The translations under genes were made by a program, and so were the position numbers. Shown piece after piece: positions 23,756 to 31,014 of a stretch of 35,683 bases of DNA. The stretch comes from Bacteroidales bacterium. GTDB taxonomy: Bacteria; Bacteroidota; Bacteroidia; Bacteroidales; TTA-H9. The notes under the pieces are model-generated. The model saw nothing but the letters and a program-made list of their open reading frames with translations, did no database searches and had not been told where the DNA came from. Position 1 is the first letter of the stretch; each line of letters starts with the position of its first letter. The stretch covers positions 1-35,683 of the forward strand of contig JAQVCV010000051.1 in the NCBI GenBank assembly GCA_028689615.1. Direction: 5' to 3'.

Positions 23756-24949
23756 ATGGAAATAGGTTACAATAAATTGGACATCACACCAAACCACAGT
23801 GTCGCAATGGCTGGCTACAGCCGGAAGAATAAATCAACCGGGGTCCTCGATCCCATCGAAATCAATACATTGATCATCAAAATGGGCGAAAAGTGTTTTA
23901 TCATCAGCATGCTCGATGCCATCATCATCGAGGATAGCGTCATCAACCCGGTCAAACGGACCATAAAGGAAAAGTACGGTTTGGCCGACCAAAATATCAT
24001 CATCGGATGCATCCACACCCATTCGGCTCCAGCCTACTTCAAGCCCTTCTTCGAGGAAGTCGAAGTCGAACAGGAGCTTCAGCTAAATCTGATCAACCAG
24101 TTCGTTGCCAGCATCGATGGTGCCTTTGCCAGCTTGCAGGAGGCCAGCCTCAAGATCAGCCAGGTTGAAATCGAAGGACTTTATGGCAACCGCAACGAAA
24201 TGAATGGCTATTCAGACAAGACCCTTACAAAACTCGATTTTAGAAATGGTCAGATGCCGATCTGCACCATCCTGGCCCTGTCATGCCATCCCACCATACT
24301 AAATGGCGCCAACACAAAACTTTCTGCCGACATCTTCGGTTCCATTCGCCAGAAATATCAGGCAATCTACGGCAATCCCTGCATGGTCATCAACGGATCT
24401 GCCGGCGATGTTTCGACCCGCTTCTACCGCCAACACGAAGGCGTCGAAGAGATTGCCCGGTTCACAACCGTGCTGTTCAGCCAATTTTCCAATATGAAAG
24501 ATGTACATTTGAGAATCGATGACATCGAATCAGCCCAGGTAATAAGGGAATATGAATTTTATGGCCAGGATGAATTCACCAGTAGCGAGATAAAAAGGAT
24601 CGAGGCTCTGAGCGATCCCAAATTTGAGGCCACATTGCTGCGGGCGTTGAAATTGAAACAGGAAAAAAGCCCGATGACATTGAAGCTGACAAGCAACATC
24701 ATTGATCTGGGCGATCTGTTGTTCGTGTCCCTGCCTGGGGACATCACCTCACCACTTGCGAAAACAATAAAAGATGCCTTCAAGGACAAGCTCGTTCTTA
24801 TCATCGGGTACGCTGAAAACTATTCGAACTATTTTGTGAGTGAGCAAGACTATGGAAAATACTTCGAAACATATATCAGCCGCCTGGAAAAAGGCAACTC
24901 AGACGATTTCATCAAACAGGTCATCGCAGAAGCAAAAAAATTAAAATAG
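23756..24949 (+). CDS. Neutral/alkaline ceramidase N-terminal-domain-like hydrolase
   Basis: The 397-residue protein starts MEIGYNKLDITPNHSVAMAGY and has the zinc-site segment IIIGCIHTHSAPAY, then LALSCHPTIL and INGSAGDVSTRFY, the core motifs of the alkaline ceramidase N-terminal domain. Bacterial ceramidases are secreted and about 650 residues long; this one has no signal peptide and lacks the C-terminal Ig-like domain, so it is a cytoplasmic amidase-like relative, as are many bacterial proteins with this domain. It is transcribed divergently from the EIIC operon and followed by the RpiR gene. It may cleave an N-acyl bond in the imported compound; this is inference. CGGAGGTAG precedes the ATG. 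Confidence 0.82.
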   Translation: MEIGYNKLDITPNHSVAMAGYSRKNKSTGVLDPIEINTLIIKMGEKCFIISMLDAIIIEDSVINPVKRTIKEKYGLADQNIIIGCIHTHSAPAYFKPFFEEVEVEQELQLNLINQFVASIDGAFASLQEASLKISQVEIEGLYGNRNEMNGYSDKTLTKLDFRNGQMPICTILALSCHPTILNGANTKLSADIFGSIRQKYQAIYGNPCMVINGSAGDVSTRFYRQHEGVEEIARFTTVLFSQFSNMKDVHLRIDDIESAQVIREYEFYGQDEFTSSEIKRIEALSDPKFEATLLRALKLKQEKSPMTLKLTSNIIDLGDLLFVSLPGDITSPLAKTIKDAFKDKLVLIIGYAENYSNYFVSEQDYGKYFETYISRLEKGNSDDFIKQVIAEAKKLK

Positions 24950-24978
24950 TTTTGAAATACCATTCTTTTTGATATAAT
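24950..24978 (+). promoter_or_regulatory. Promoter of the RpiR regulator gene
   Basis: TTTTGA (24950-24955) and TATAAT (24973-24978) are 17 bases apart, just past the ceramidase-like stop codon and 33 bases before the regulator ATG. The regulator can thus be made apart from the gene before it. Confidence 0.55.
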
Positions 24979-25010
24979 GAACGTAGATAAAACCGAGGGG
25001 GTAAAAATCA

Positions 25011-25760
25011 ATGAATCCATTAGACAAGATTGAAGTCCAGAAAGACACCTTTACCAAAAAGGAACTGATAATCTACGATATCCTTAAGGACAATCCGGAT
25101 CTGATCTTGCGGGGTTCATTGAGTTCAATCTCGAAAAAATACAAAGTCTCGCAATCGACCATAACCAGATTCTGCCAGAAGCTTGGCTATGACGGTTTCA
25201 ACGAGTTCAAGTTCGATGTATTCCGCTTCGAGAAACAAGGCAGCGAGGACAAGATCGAAAACGACACGCTTTTAAGCAATTACTGCCAGCTCATCGGAAT
25301 CCTCGACGACACCTTGGACTATGACAAGATGAACAAACTAGCAGGCGATATCATCAAGGCCGACAGCGTGATTGTCACCGGAGCCCATAAGAGCTCATTG
25401 CCTGCCAAGATGATGCAATACAACCTGTTCAAGATCGGCAAAAAGGCAATCTTCATATCCAATGACGAGATGCAGGAGATGCCCCATATCGCCACCAAAG
25501 ACGATCTGGTACTGATCTTCACCAATAGCGGCAGTGGTCTGGAAGCATTCAAGGCGACATTGAAGGAAGCCAAGGACAAGATCAATTTCAACCTGGCAAT
25601 CATCACCATGAACAACAAACTCTCGATCAAGAACCGCTGTGACAATTATATCTGGGTACCCTCTTCATCGAACCAGAACTTCGACCAATACCTGGAAAAC
25701 CAAATCATGTTTTTCCTGTATATCGATGTGCTGACATCCCAGATCAGCAAACTTCTATAA
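25011..25760 (+). CDS. MurR/RpiR-family transcriptional regulator (HTH plus SIS domain)
   Basis: The 249-residue protein has an N-terminal HTH_6 domain (residues about 1-75; FTKKELIIYDILKDN, YKVSQSTITRFCQKLGYDGF) and a SIS sensor domain (about 105-235; SVIVTGAHKSSLPAKMM, LVLIFTNSGSGLEAF). RpiR regulators sense phosphosugars and often control amino-sugar or disaccharide PTS loci. It lies next to the ceramidase-like gene and the divergent EIIC operon, and the inverted repeat at 23613-23649 is its likely target. GAGGGGG stands nine bases before the ATG. A strong bidirectional terminator follows. Confidence 0.92.
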   Translation: MNPLDKIEVQKDTFTKKELIIYDILKDNPDLILRGSLSSISKKYKVSQSTITRFCQKLGYDGFNEFKFDVFRFEKQGSEDKIENDTLLSNYCQLIGILDDTLDYDKMNKLAGDIIKADSVIVTGAHKSSLPAKMMQYNLFKIGKKAIFISNDEMQEMPHIATKDDLVLIFTNSGSGLEAFKATLKEAKDKINFNLAIITMNNKLSIKNRCDNYIWVPSSSNQNFDQYLENQIMFFLYIDVLTSQISKLL

Positions 25761-25781
25761 CCGAATATAAATAATAACTAA

Positions 25782-25828
25782 AAAAGTATCCTTGGGAATT
25801 AATGAAATTCCGCAAGGATACTTTTAAC
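25782..25828. terminator. Bidirectional intrinsic terminator
   Basis: AAAAGTATCCTTG pairs exactly with CAAGGATACTTTT, and the inner GGAATT/AATTCC extends the stem to about 19 pairs with one bulged base. A runs and T runs on both ends suit termination of the RpiR gene (plus) and of the GNAT cassette (minus). Confidence 0.9.
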
Positions 25829-25899
25829 TTTGCCTCTAATTTGTAATGAGTTTCAACTGTAAAAAACTAGCCAATTAGAGATAATCTCTTCACAATAAG

Positions 25900-26622
25900 C
25901 TAATAATAATTCACAAATTGCATAAGTTGACATAAATTATCATTATCTTGGATTTTCTCAAAACCATATTTCTCATAGTGACTTACCAGTTTAGGTTCAT
26001 TGTCAACTTCAATAAGAACAACATTCCCGCCTATATATTCCTTGACAATATTTATAACGCCGAAAACATAGTCTAAAATGTCTTTCAAGTTTATTTCGGC
26101 ACTGGAGTAACTATCGTTCCTTCCAATTTGTCCAATCAAGATAGTCGATATAATTTCCAAATCTCTATGATTGTTTTTGGAAATTGGCAATTTCCGAACC
26201 TTGTTTTTGCTCAAACCATGGCTTTTCTCAAGTGTAATAGGTTTGAACGCAATTGCAAAATAGGCTGCTATTGCAAGATTGTCATCTTCACTATCTATTA
26301 TCAAATATGTTCTCGATGTTGATTCCTTTTGCATTCTGATGCATTTATTTTCGTCATTCAGGAAATTTGAAACATCATGATTTTTCGCACAGTTGAATGT
26401 ACTTAGATAATTCAAAACTCTACTTTCAGCATCAAGAAACACCTTTTTCTTCGAAGTGTTTTGACGAGCAAGTAGAGTTTCAAGTTGTTTACCTTCAATA
26501 TAAATTTCCTGATTGTTTAAATATTCGATTTTTTCATGCTCAACATTCAACGTGTGCGAAATTTCAGACAAATAGAAATCCTCGAGTAAATCTTTAAGCG
26601 AATGAATTTGAAATCTTGTCAT
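25900..26622 (-). CDS. GNAT-fold N-acetyltransferase (candidate toxin)
   Basis: The 240-residue protein has a GNAT core in its C-terminal half: AIAAYFAIAFKPITL, then ISTILIGQIGRND, then NVVLIEVDNEPKLVSHYEKYGF, the last matching the end of the acetyl-CoA-binding fold. The N-terminal 90 residues look like an extra domain. The ATG at 26620-26622 has AGAGG seven bases upstream; an in-frame start seven codons earlier overlaps the previous gene and is rejected. It lies 17 bases past a 59-residue gene, in a cassette clearly more AT-rich than its neighbours, which is the look of a transferred toxin-antitoxin pair where the GNAT would acetylate aminoacyl-tRNA or another target. Function is inference. 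Confidence 0.75.
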   Translation of the reverse strand: MTRFQIHSLKDLLEDFYLSEISHTLNVEHEKIEYLNNQEIYIEGKQLETLLARQNTSKKKVFLDAESRVLNYLSTFNCAKNHDVSNFLNDENKCIRMQKESTSRTYLIIDSEDDNLAIAAYFAIAFKPITLEKSHGLSKNKVRKLPISKNNHRDLEIISTILIGQIGRNDSYSSAEINLKDILDYVFGVINIVKEYIGGNVVLIEVDNEPKLVSHYEKYGFEKIQDNDNLCQLMQFVNYY

Positions 26623-26639
26623 TTTACAACCTCTACGTT

Positions 26640-26819
26640 TCAAAATTTATTGGTTAGCATGTTTGCTAATGATTTCCTACCTAGAGGCTGCATAATATCA
26701 ATTTTTCTTATCGGAGTTTTGTAATTGACAGTCGAATCATTTTTCATAGCAATATCTATTTTTTTCAACGCCGATGGGTCAGAAATTTTAATTTCTCTAG
26801 TAAATGATTTTGTGGCCAT
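26640..26819 (-). CDS. Small 59-residue protein, candidate antitoxin
   Basis: A short gene starts at the ATG 26817-26819 with an excellent GAGGAGGAAT ribosome site and ends at TGA 26640-26642. The protein begins MATKSFTREIKISDPSALKK and ends with NMLTNKF; it is basic, soluble, and has a beta-strand-like start followed by a helix, without a firm family match. It is 17 bases ahead of the GNAT gene, and small MATKSF-type proteins are familiar to me beside GNAT genes in Firmicutes. A role as antitoxin or adaptor is inferred from size, spacing and order. The upstream 97-residue frame overlaps its first 55 bases. Confidence 0.75.
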   Translation of the reverse strand: MATKSFTREIKISDPSALKKIDIAMKNDSTVNYKTPIRKIDIMQPLGRKSLANMLTNKF

Positions 26820-27058
26820 ATATATTCCTCCTCGTCTTCTATTTGCATTTTATCACAATATTTGGTTTTTTTCCAATCAAAGAGAAGAATAATTTCGTTT
26901 CTTATTAAGATTTCAAAACCAAAAATCATGTAAACATTTGGAATACTTCTTCTAATGTCGATTGAAAAATTCCTTTGCTCAAGCATATTGGATATTCTAT
27001 ATGATGCCAGAATTACCTCACGATTGAATTCTATCCCAAAATCCATATTTATAAACAC
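26765..27058 (-). CDS. Hypothetical 97-residue protein, first gene of the GNAT cassette
   Basis: The frame starts at a GTG (27056-27058), with AAGGTG nine bases upstream, or at an ATG at 27046. It ends inside the next gene, overlapping it by 55 bases and containing its ribosome site. The protein is rich in Ile, Phe and charged residues (REVILASYRISNMLEQRNF, NEIILLFDWKKTKY) without membrane segments or signal peptide. I recognise no family. Its AT-rich composition equals that of the two genes behind it, and the overlap suggests translational coupling, so it is likely to be a real third part of the cassette, but a chance frame cannot be excluded. Confidence 0.5.
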   Translation of the reverse strand: MFINMDFGIEFNREVILASYRISNMLEQRNFSIDIRRSIPNVYMIFGFEILIRNEIILLFDWKKTKYCDKMQIEDEEEYIWPQNHLLEKLKFLTHRR

Positions 27059-27252
27059 ACTTAGTTTGCACCTTGAAATTTTGCCTTCTCCTTTATTATC
27101 GTCTTGCCTTTGACTGGTACGAGTGGCTATACAAAGCCGGCAACAGTTTTCCCCACTCTCAATTAATCATTTTTTAAGGTAGGTTATCATGAATAGGATA
27201 GATGTGAATCGCATATGCCCAGTAAGCATATTAAGGCATAATATATAGGTAT

Positions 27253-27281
27253 TTGATGACATTGCAATAAAACTATATAAT
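27253..27281 (+). promoter_or_regulatory. Promoter of the AEC transporter gene
   Basis: TTGATG (27253-27258) and TATAAT (27276-27281) are 17 bases apart, 28 bases before the ATG, with AGGAGGAG between. This is a near-consensus housekeeping promoter. Confidence 0.7.
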
Positions 27282-27309
27282 ATCGAAGAAATCAGGAGGA
27301 GACAATTAT

Positions 27310-28245
27310 ATGACAGCATTATCGACATTATTTCCCGTATTTTTCATGATAGGTTTGGGCTTATTGGCTAGATTGAAGGGGTGGATCACTCCTGAACAGA
27401 AAGATGGCGCCAACAGCATCGTCTTCAACATTCTATTTCCGATCATGATCTTCAACGTCTTGTTCACCGCAACAATCGGTGCCTCAGCGATATTTATCGT
27501 TGGTTATGTTTTTATCGCATTCGCCTTGGCCATTATTGTAGGAAAAATAATAAGCGGTTTCACCGGCAAGAAGATGGCTCATATTTCACCTTATCTTTTG
27601 ACGACATGTGAAGGTGGCAACGTAGCCTTGCCATTGTATACATCGATTGTCGGATTGAGCTATGCCAGCAATACTATCATCTTCGACATCGCCGGAACCT
27701 TCATCGCTTTCGTGATCATCCCGGTGTTGGTGGCCAAATCGTCAGCCGGTCATACAAGTCCAAAGGAACTGGTAAAGACCATTTTTACCAACTCGTTTGT
27801 GATCGCTGTAATACTTGGATTGGTATTGAATTTCACCGGATTCTACCGCTATTTGAGCGCCTCAGCGTTCATTGATATCCACACGAATACAGTCGCTCGG
27901 GCTACCGGTCCGATTGTGGGGATGATCTTGTTTATAATCGGCTACAATTTGAAGATCAACAAGGATACAATCGGTTCCCTGCTAAAGTTGGTGGCTGTCC
28001 GTGTTGTGCTATATACACTGATAATTGCCGAATTCTTCACCCTCTTCCCAAACCTGATGGCTGATAAAATTTACATGATTGCGGTTCTAATCTATTTCAT
28101 GTGCCCGACCGGGTTTGCGATACCGATGCTGATATCACCATTGAACAAATCGGAGGACGACGCCGATTTCCAATCAGCATTCATCTCACTATTTATGATC
28201 GTATCATTGATTGTCTACACCGCTGTTGTAATGTTTATCTATTAA
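27310..28245 (+). CDS. AEC-family transporter (auxin efflux carrier-like permease)
   Basis: The 311-residue membrane protein has about ten hydrophobic helices and the AEC pattern: an N-terminal FPVFFMIGLGLLARLKGWIT, SIVFNILFPIMIFNVLF, a central CEGGNVALPLYTSIVG with the unwound-helix region, and CPTGFAIPMLISP in the second half. Members export or exchange organic acids such as malate and other anions, driven by ion gradients. AGGAGGAGA lies nine bases before the ATG. It has its own promoter and terminator, so it is a single-gene unit and the neighbours give no hint of the substrate. Confidence 0.9.
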   Translation: MTALSTLFPVFFMIGLGLLARLKGWITPEQKDGANSIVFNILFPIMIFNVLFTATIGASAIFIVGYVFIAFALAIIVGKIISGFTGKKMAHISPYLLTTCEGGNVALPLYTSIVGLSYASNTIIFDIAGTFIAFVIIPVLVAKSSAGHTSPKELVKTIFTNSFVIAVILGLVLNFTGFYRYLSASAFIDIHTNTVARATGPIVGMILFIIGYNLKINKDTIGSLLKLVAVRVVLYTLIIAEFFTLFPNLMADKIYMIAVLIYFMCPTGFAIPMLISPLNKSEDDADFQSAFISLFMIVSLIVYTAVVMFIY

Positions 28246-28350
28246 GACCGAATCAATTTTCGATAGTTTCTATGACCAAGAATCAAAATAATTGGAGATC
28301 TTTTGAGCAGGAATCAACTGAGAAATTTTTAATGTTCAAACTTCTAAAAG

Positions 28351-28390
28351 GAATGAATTGGCCCGATTTGCAGCCGTTCATTCTTTTTTT
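28351..28390 (+). terminator. Intrinsic terminator of the AEC transporter gene
   Basis: GAATGAA and TTCATTC pair exactly, with a further GGC/GCC pairing inside the loop, and seven T follow. It lies about 105 bases past the stop codon. Confidence 0.8.
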
Positions 28391-28515
28391 GTTTGATTGC
28401 AAATTAAAATGGTACCTACGCTGGTTTTGGTCTTTCATTGTGGGGACGGCCATCTAAAATACCGATATCAAACATTAGGGAATGAAAAAATACGACATTT
28501 CCAATCGAGATAAAG

Positions 28516-28553
28516 AACCCGGAAACCCACACTGTGAGTAGAATTTCCGGGTT
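28516..28553 (-). terminator. Hairpin, probable terminator of the SWIM gene
   Basis: AACCCGGAAA and TTTCCGGGTT pair exactly over ten bases; on the minus strand CTTTATCT follows. It lies about 115 bases past the SWIM gene stop. The arm AGTAGAATTTCCGGG resembles AGTAGATTTCCGGG in the terminator at 16568-16595. Confidence 0.55.
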
Positions 28554-28669
28554 TAGCAATCGTGAAAGTGTCAAAGACATGGTTTTAAATCGATACAGGA
28601 AAACCTCATTTTTCCAAAGACGAAGAGACCCACATCATCTTGTTGAATTGACTGTCACAATGCCTGTCA

Positions 28670-30355
28670 CTACATTTCCCGTTCCAGCTTATTCAGTTCA
28701 TCCATAAAAGCCCGCTTGAGCTTGTAGATACCACGCCAATGGTCCATGATTGCCATTGCAGTATCTTTCCCTCCGGGAAGATTGCTCAATCTTTTAAGAA
28801 GATAAGTCAGTTTCTGGTAATCGCTCCGATTTCCAGCGTACTTCGAGCTGGCTTCGATTTCCTCCCCATACTTCTTGACCAGCTGATTCGGGAACATCTT
28901 GACCAGGATGGATTCATATTTGAATACCAATCCCAACCCCGAGGTGGCAACCACATCGTGAAGCAGGTCCTCGTCCATTTTTTCTTCGAAGTAAAGTTGC
29001 GCCCTGGCGGGACCGGCTTCCAACTGTTCGAACAATTCACTGCGTTTTTGCGGCCAGTTATCGGCAGTGAAAAGCGCCTTGTACTCCTTGAATGTCTCGA
29101 GATTGCCCTCACTGTATTCTATCAGGATCCTGACCAACATGTCCCGATATGCTTTTGCATCACCCGTTTCAAGATACAACTCCTTCAAAGCAAGAGCGTG
29201 GCTGGACACCAGGTGGCTGTCCTTGCAATCGAGTTCCAGGCCATGTTCCAACAAGTCAATCGCCTTATGGTAATCGAGTTCCAGGATCGCATCGGTGACA
29301 AGATATTCCCGCACTCCTGGCAAATAACCATATCTTTCGATCAGCGCTTCGGTTTTCCTGCTAGGATAGGAGAGGTCATCCAATTTAAGATAATAGACAA
29401 CGTAATTATCCAGGTTGTAGGACTTGTCGACATACACTCCGTCTTGTAGGGCTTTTTCTGATTGTTCGATAAGCGACCCGAAGTATTCCCGCAGTGGCTG
29501 TCTGAACTGTTCCTCGCGGTACTGTTTGGAAAGCACATCCTCCACCAATGTTTCAACATGGTCACATTCTCCTTTTTTAACGAATTTCATCAGACTCTTG
29601 AATATGTCGGCTTTTTGCGTGCCATGGGATTGCCCTATAGCCTTATCTATTATTTCAATACAATTGGAATAGAAAACATTGAATTCACCATCACAGTTGT
29701 TTGTTTCCTCGTAGTACATTTTCGCCATGAATGCCAGGATCACATCAATGAGTTTATCGTATTGGCCCAAGTTATCCAGCTGGAAGATGTCCCCATAGAG
29801 ATAGTTGATGGCTTCATGACCCAATTTATCGGCCTGGTTATAGTCAATAAAACCCGAGCGGTCTTTGTGTTCATCAATGATAATATCAATCTGGCGGACA
29901 AAATGGTCTTGGTCCAGATGGTGGAAATGGGACTGGACAAACCGGACAAACCTGTTTTTCAGGCTTACGTCCTTGGCGGTCATCTCGCTGACAAAACTCT
30001 TAAGTATATCATGGTTGGCGTATTCCAACAGCGTTCCAAATTGCGAATGATTGATTACTTCAAGATTGTCATGGTCATATTTTGAAGCTTTCGATGTCTC
30101 TTGATTTTCCCAGGCATACATTGTTGCAACCATATGCTTGCAGTTATGGCCTGACAAGGCATGGGGACAGTTGCACATCATCCTGGTAACATTGTTTCTA
30201 TCATCCAACTCGAGCTTCACATGATAATCATAATCTCCCGAAACCCTGCCTTCCACAATTCCGGCTTTTTGTTCTAGTATTGACACCTTGCCAAGGCGGT
30301 AATAACTTTTACCCCTATCCAAAATGTGGGGTGCAAACATTTCTTTCCAATCCAT
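28670..30355 (-). CDS. SWIM zinc-finger domain protein
   Basis: The 561-residue protein holds a SWIM zinc finger near the N-terminus: MCNCPHALSGHNCKHM, with Cys61, Cys63, Cys72 and His74 in the CxCx(n)CxH pattern. The rest is a long helical region with repeat-like segments (CIEIIDKAIGQ, KAIDLLEHGLELD, HALALKELYLETGDA) that recall TPR-type solenoids. SWIM domains bind DNA or protein partners; in bacteria they often stand beside SNF2 helicases or VWA/MoxR genes, none of which is here. The true start is the ATG at 30353-30355, with GAGGAG seven bases upstream; a GTG just before it is less likely. The cellular role is unknown. Confidence 0.85.
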   Translation of the reverse strand: MDWKEMFAPHILDRGKSYYRLGKVSILEQKAGIVEGRVSGDYDYHVKLELDDRNNVTRMMCNCPHALSGHNCKHMVATMYAWENQETSKASKYDHDNLEVINHSQFGTLLEYANHDILKSFVSEMTAKDVSLKNRFVRFVQSHFHHLDQDHFVRQIDIIIDEHKDRSGFIDYNQADKLGHEAINYLYGDIFQLDNLGQYDKLIDVILAFMAKMYYEETNNCDGEFNVFYSNCIEIIDKAIGQSHGTQKADIFKSLMKFVKKGECDHVETLVEDVLSKQYREEQFRQPLREYFGSLIEQSEKALQDGVYVDKSYNLDNYVVYYLKLDDLSYPSRKTEALIERYGYLPGVREYLVTDAILELDYHKAIDLLEHGLELDCKDSHLVSSHALALKELYLETGDAKAYRDMLVRILIEYSEGNLETFKEYKALFTADNWPQKRSELFEQLEAGPARAQLYFEEKMDEDLLHDVVATSGLGLVFKYESILVKMFPNQLVKKYGEEIEASSKYAGNRSDYQKLTYLLKRLSNLPGGKDTAMAIMDHWRGIYKLKRAFMDELNKLEREM

Positions 30356-30358
30356 CAC

Positions 30359-30895
30359 TTATCTCCTCACAAAATTTATATTTTTATTTAGCGAAGTTTG
30401 TTCCTTGAACTGCCTCAAGTGTCCTTGTATCGGATTACCGGCGATATTCTAATAATTGTCCTGGCATTTGGCGCGACCTGGTTTCGCATCAAATTCAAAG
30501 CGGTACTTGGAAACAGTCTTGGCAAAGATTGTTTTTTGAATCAATTATGCTTTGGGCTGATACTGATTCTTCGTTACTTTTGGCGATGCTATTCGTCTAG
30601 TAGATCATCGGATTTGATCCTATCCCGTCGCATTGACTGATTCCGTTTGAATATGCCAATTTGAGAGGCATTTGGAAATATATTCCATCTTTGCAAGCCC
30701 ACGCCATCACTTCTTTGAGCTTCACCTTTGTCCAAGCAAGTTTCCAAAAAACTATATTGTTTAAAACTTCTATAAGACTGCTCCCGACCAATTATAGCAC
30801 CATTATTGACAAATGCAAAGTTTAGCAGTGTCGCCTGATTCGCATCCTGAATCGATTTTGGATCAGCTTGTATTACGCAGCTATATTTTTGAACG
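30359..30895. other. Intergenic region without a recognised gene
   Basis: About 540 bases lie between the SWIM gene and the esterase terminator. A 64-codon minus-strand frame (30597-30791) reads somewhat like protein (KLKEVMAWACKDGIYFQMPL) but has no ribosome site and no family I know; it may be a fragment. An inverted repeat CTTGA-n6-TCAAG near 30404-30419 lies ahead of the SWIM start. Nothing else is evident. Confidence 0.45.
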
Positions 30896-30929
30896 AAAAA
30901 AGCGGATGATTCCCATCACCCACTTTTTA
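30895..30929 (-). terminator. Intrinsic terminator of the hydrolase operon
   Basis: On the minus strand AAAAAGTGGGTGAT pairs with ATCATCCGCTTTTTT (two G-U pairs) around a GGGA loop, ending in a T-run. It lies about 85 bases past the carboxylesterase stop. Confidence 0.85.
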
Positions 30930-31014
30930 AAACAATATCAATCATTCAATCAAATTGATTACATTTTTATCTCAAACAATCAAATATCCAGAATATCTGC
31001 TTCAAACGATGGAA

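Noticed and set aside
29462-30085. Plus-strand open frame of 207 codons
   Set aside because: It is antisense to the SWIM gene, has no ribosome site and reads like a reversed helical protein.
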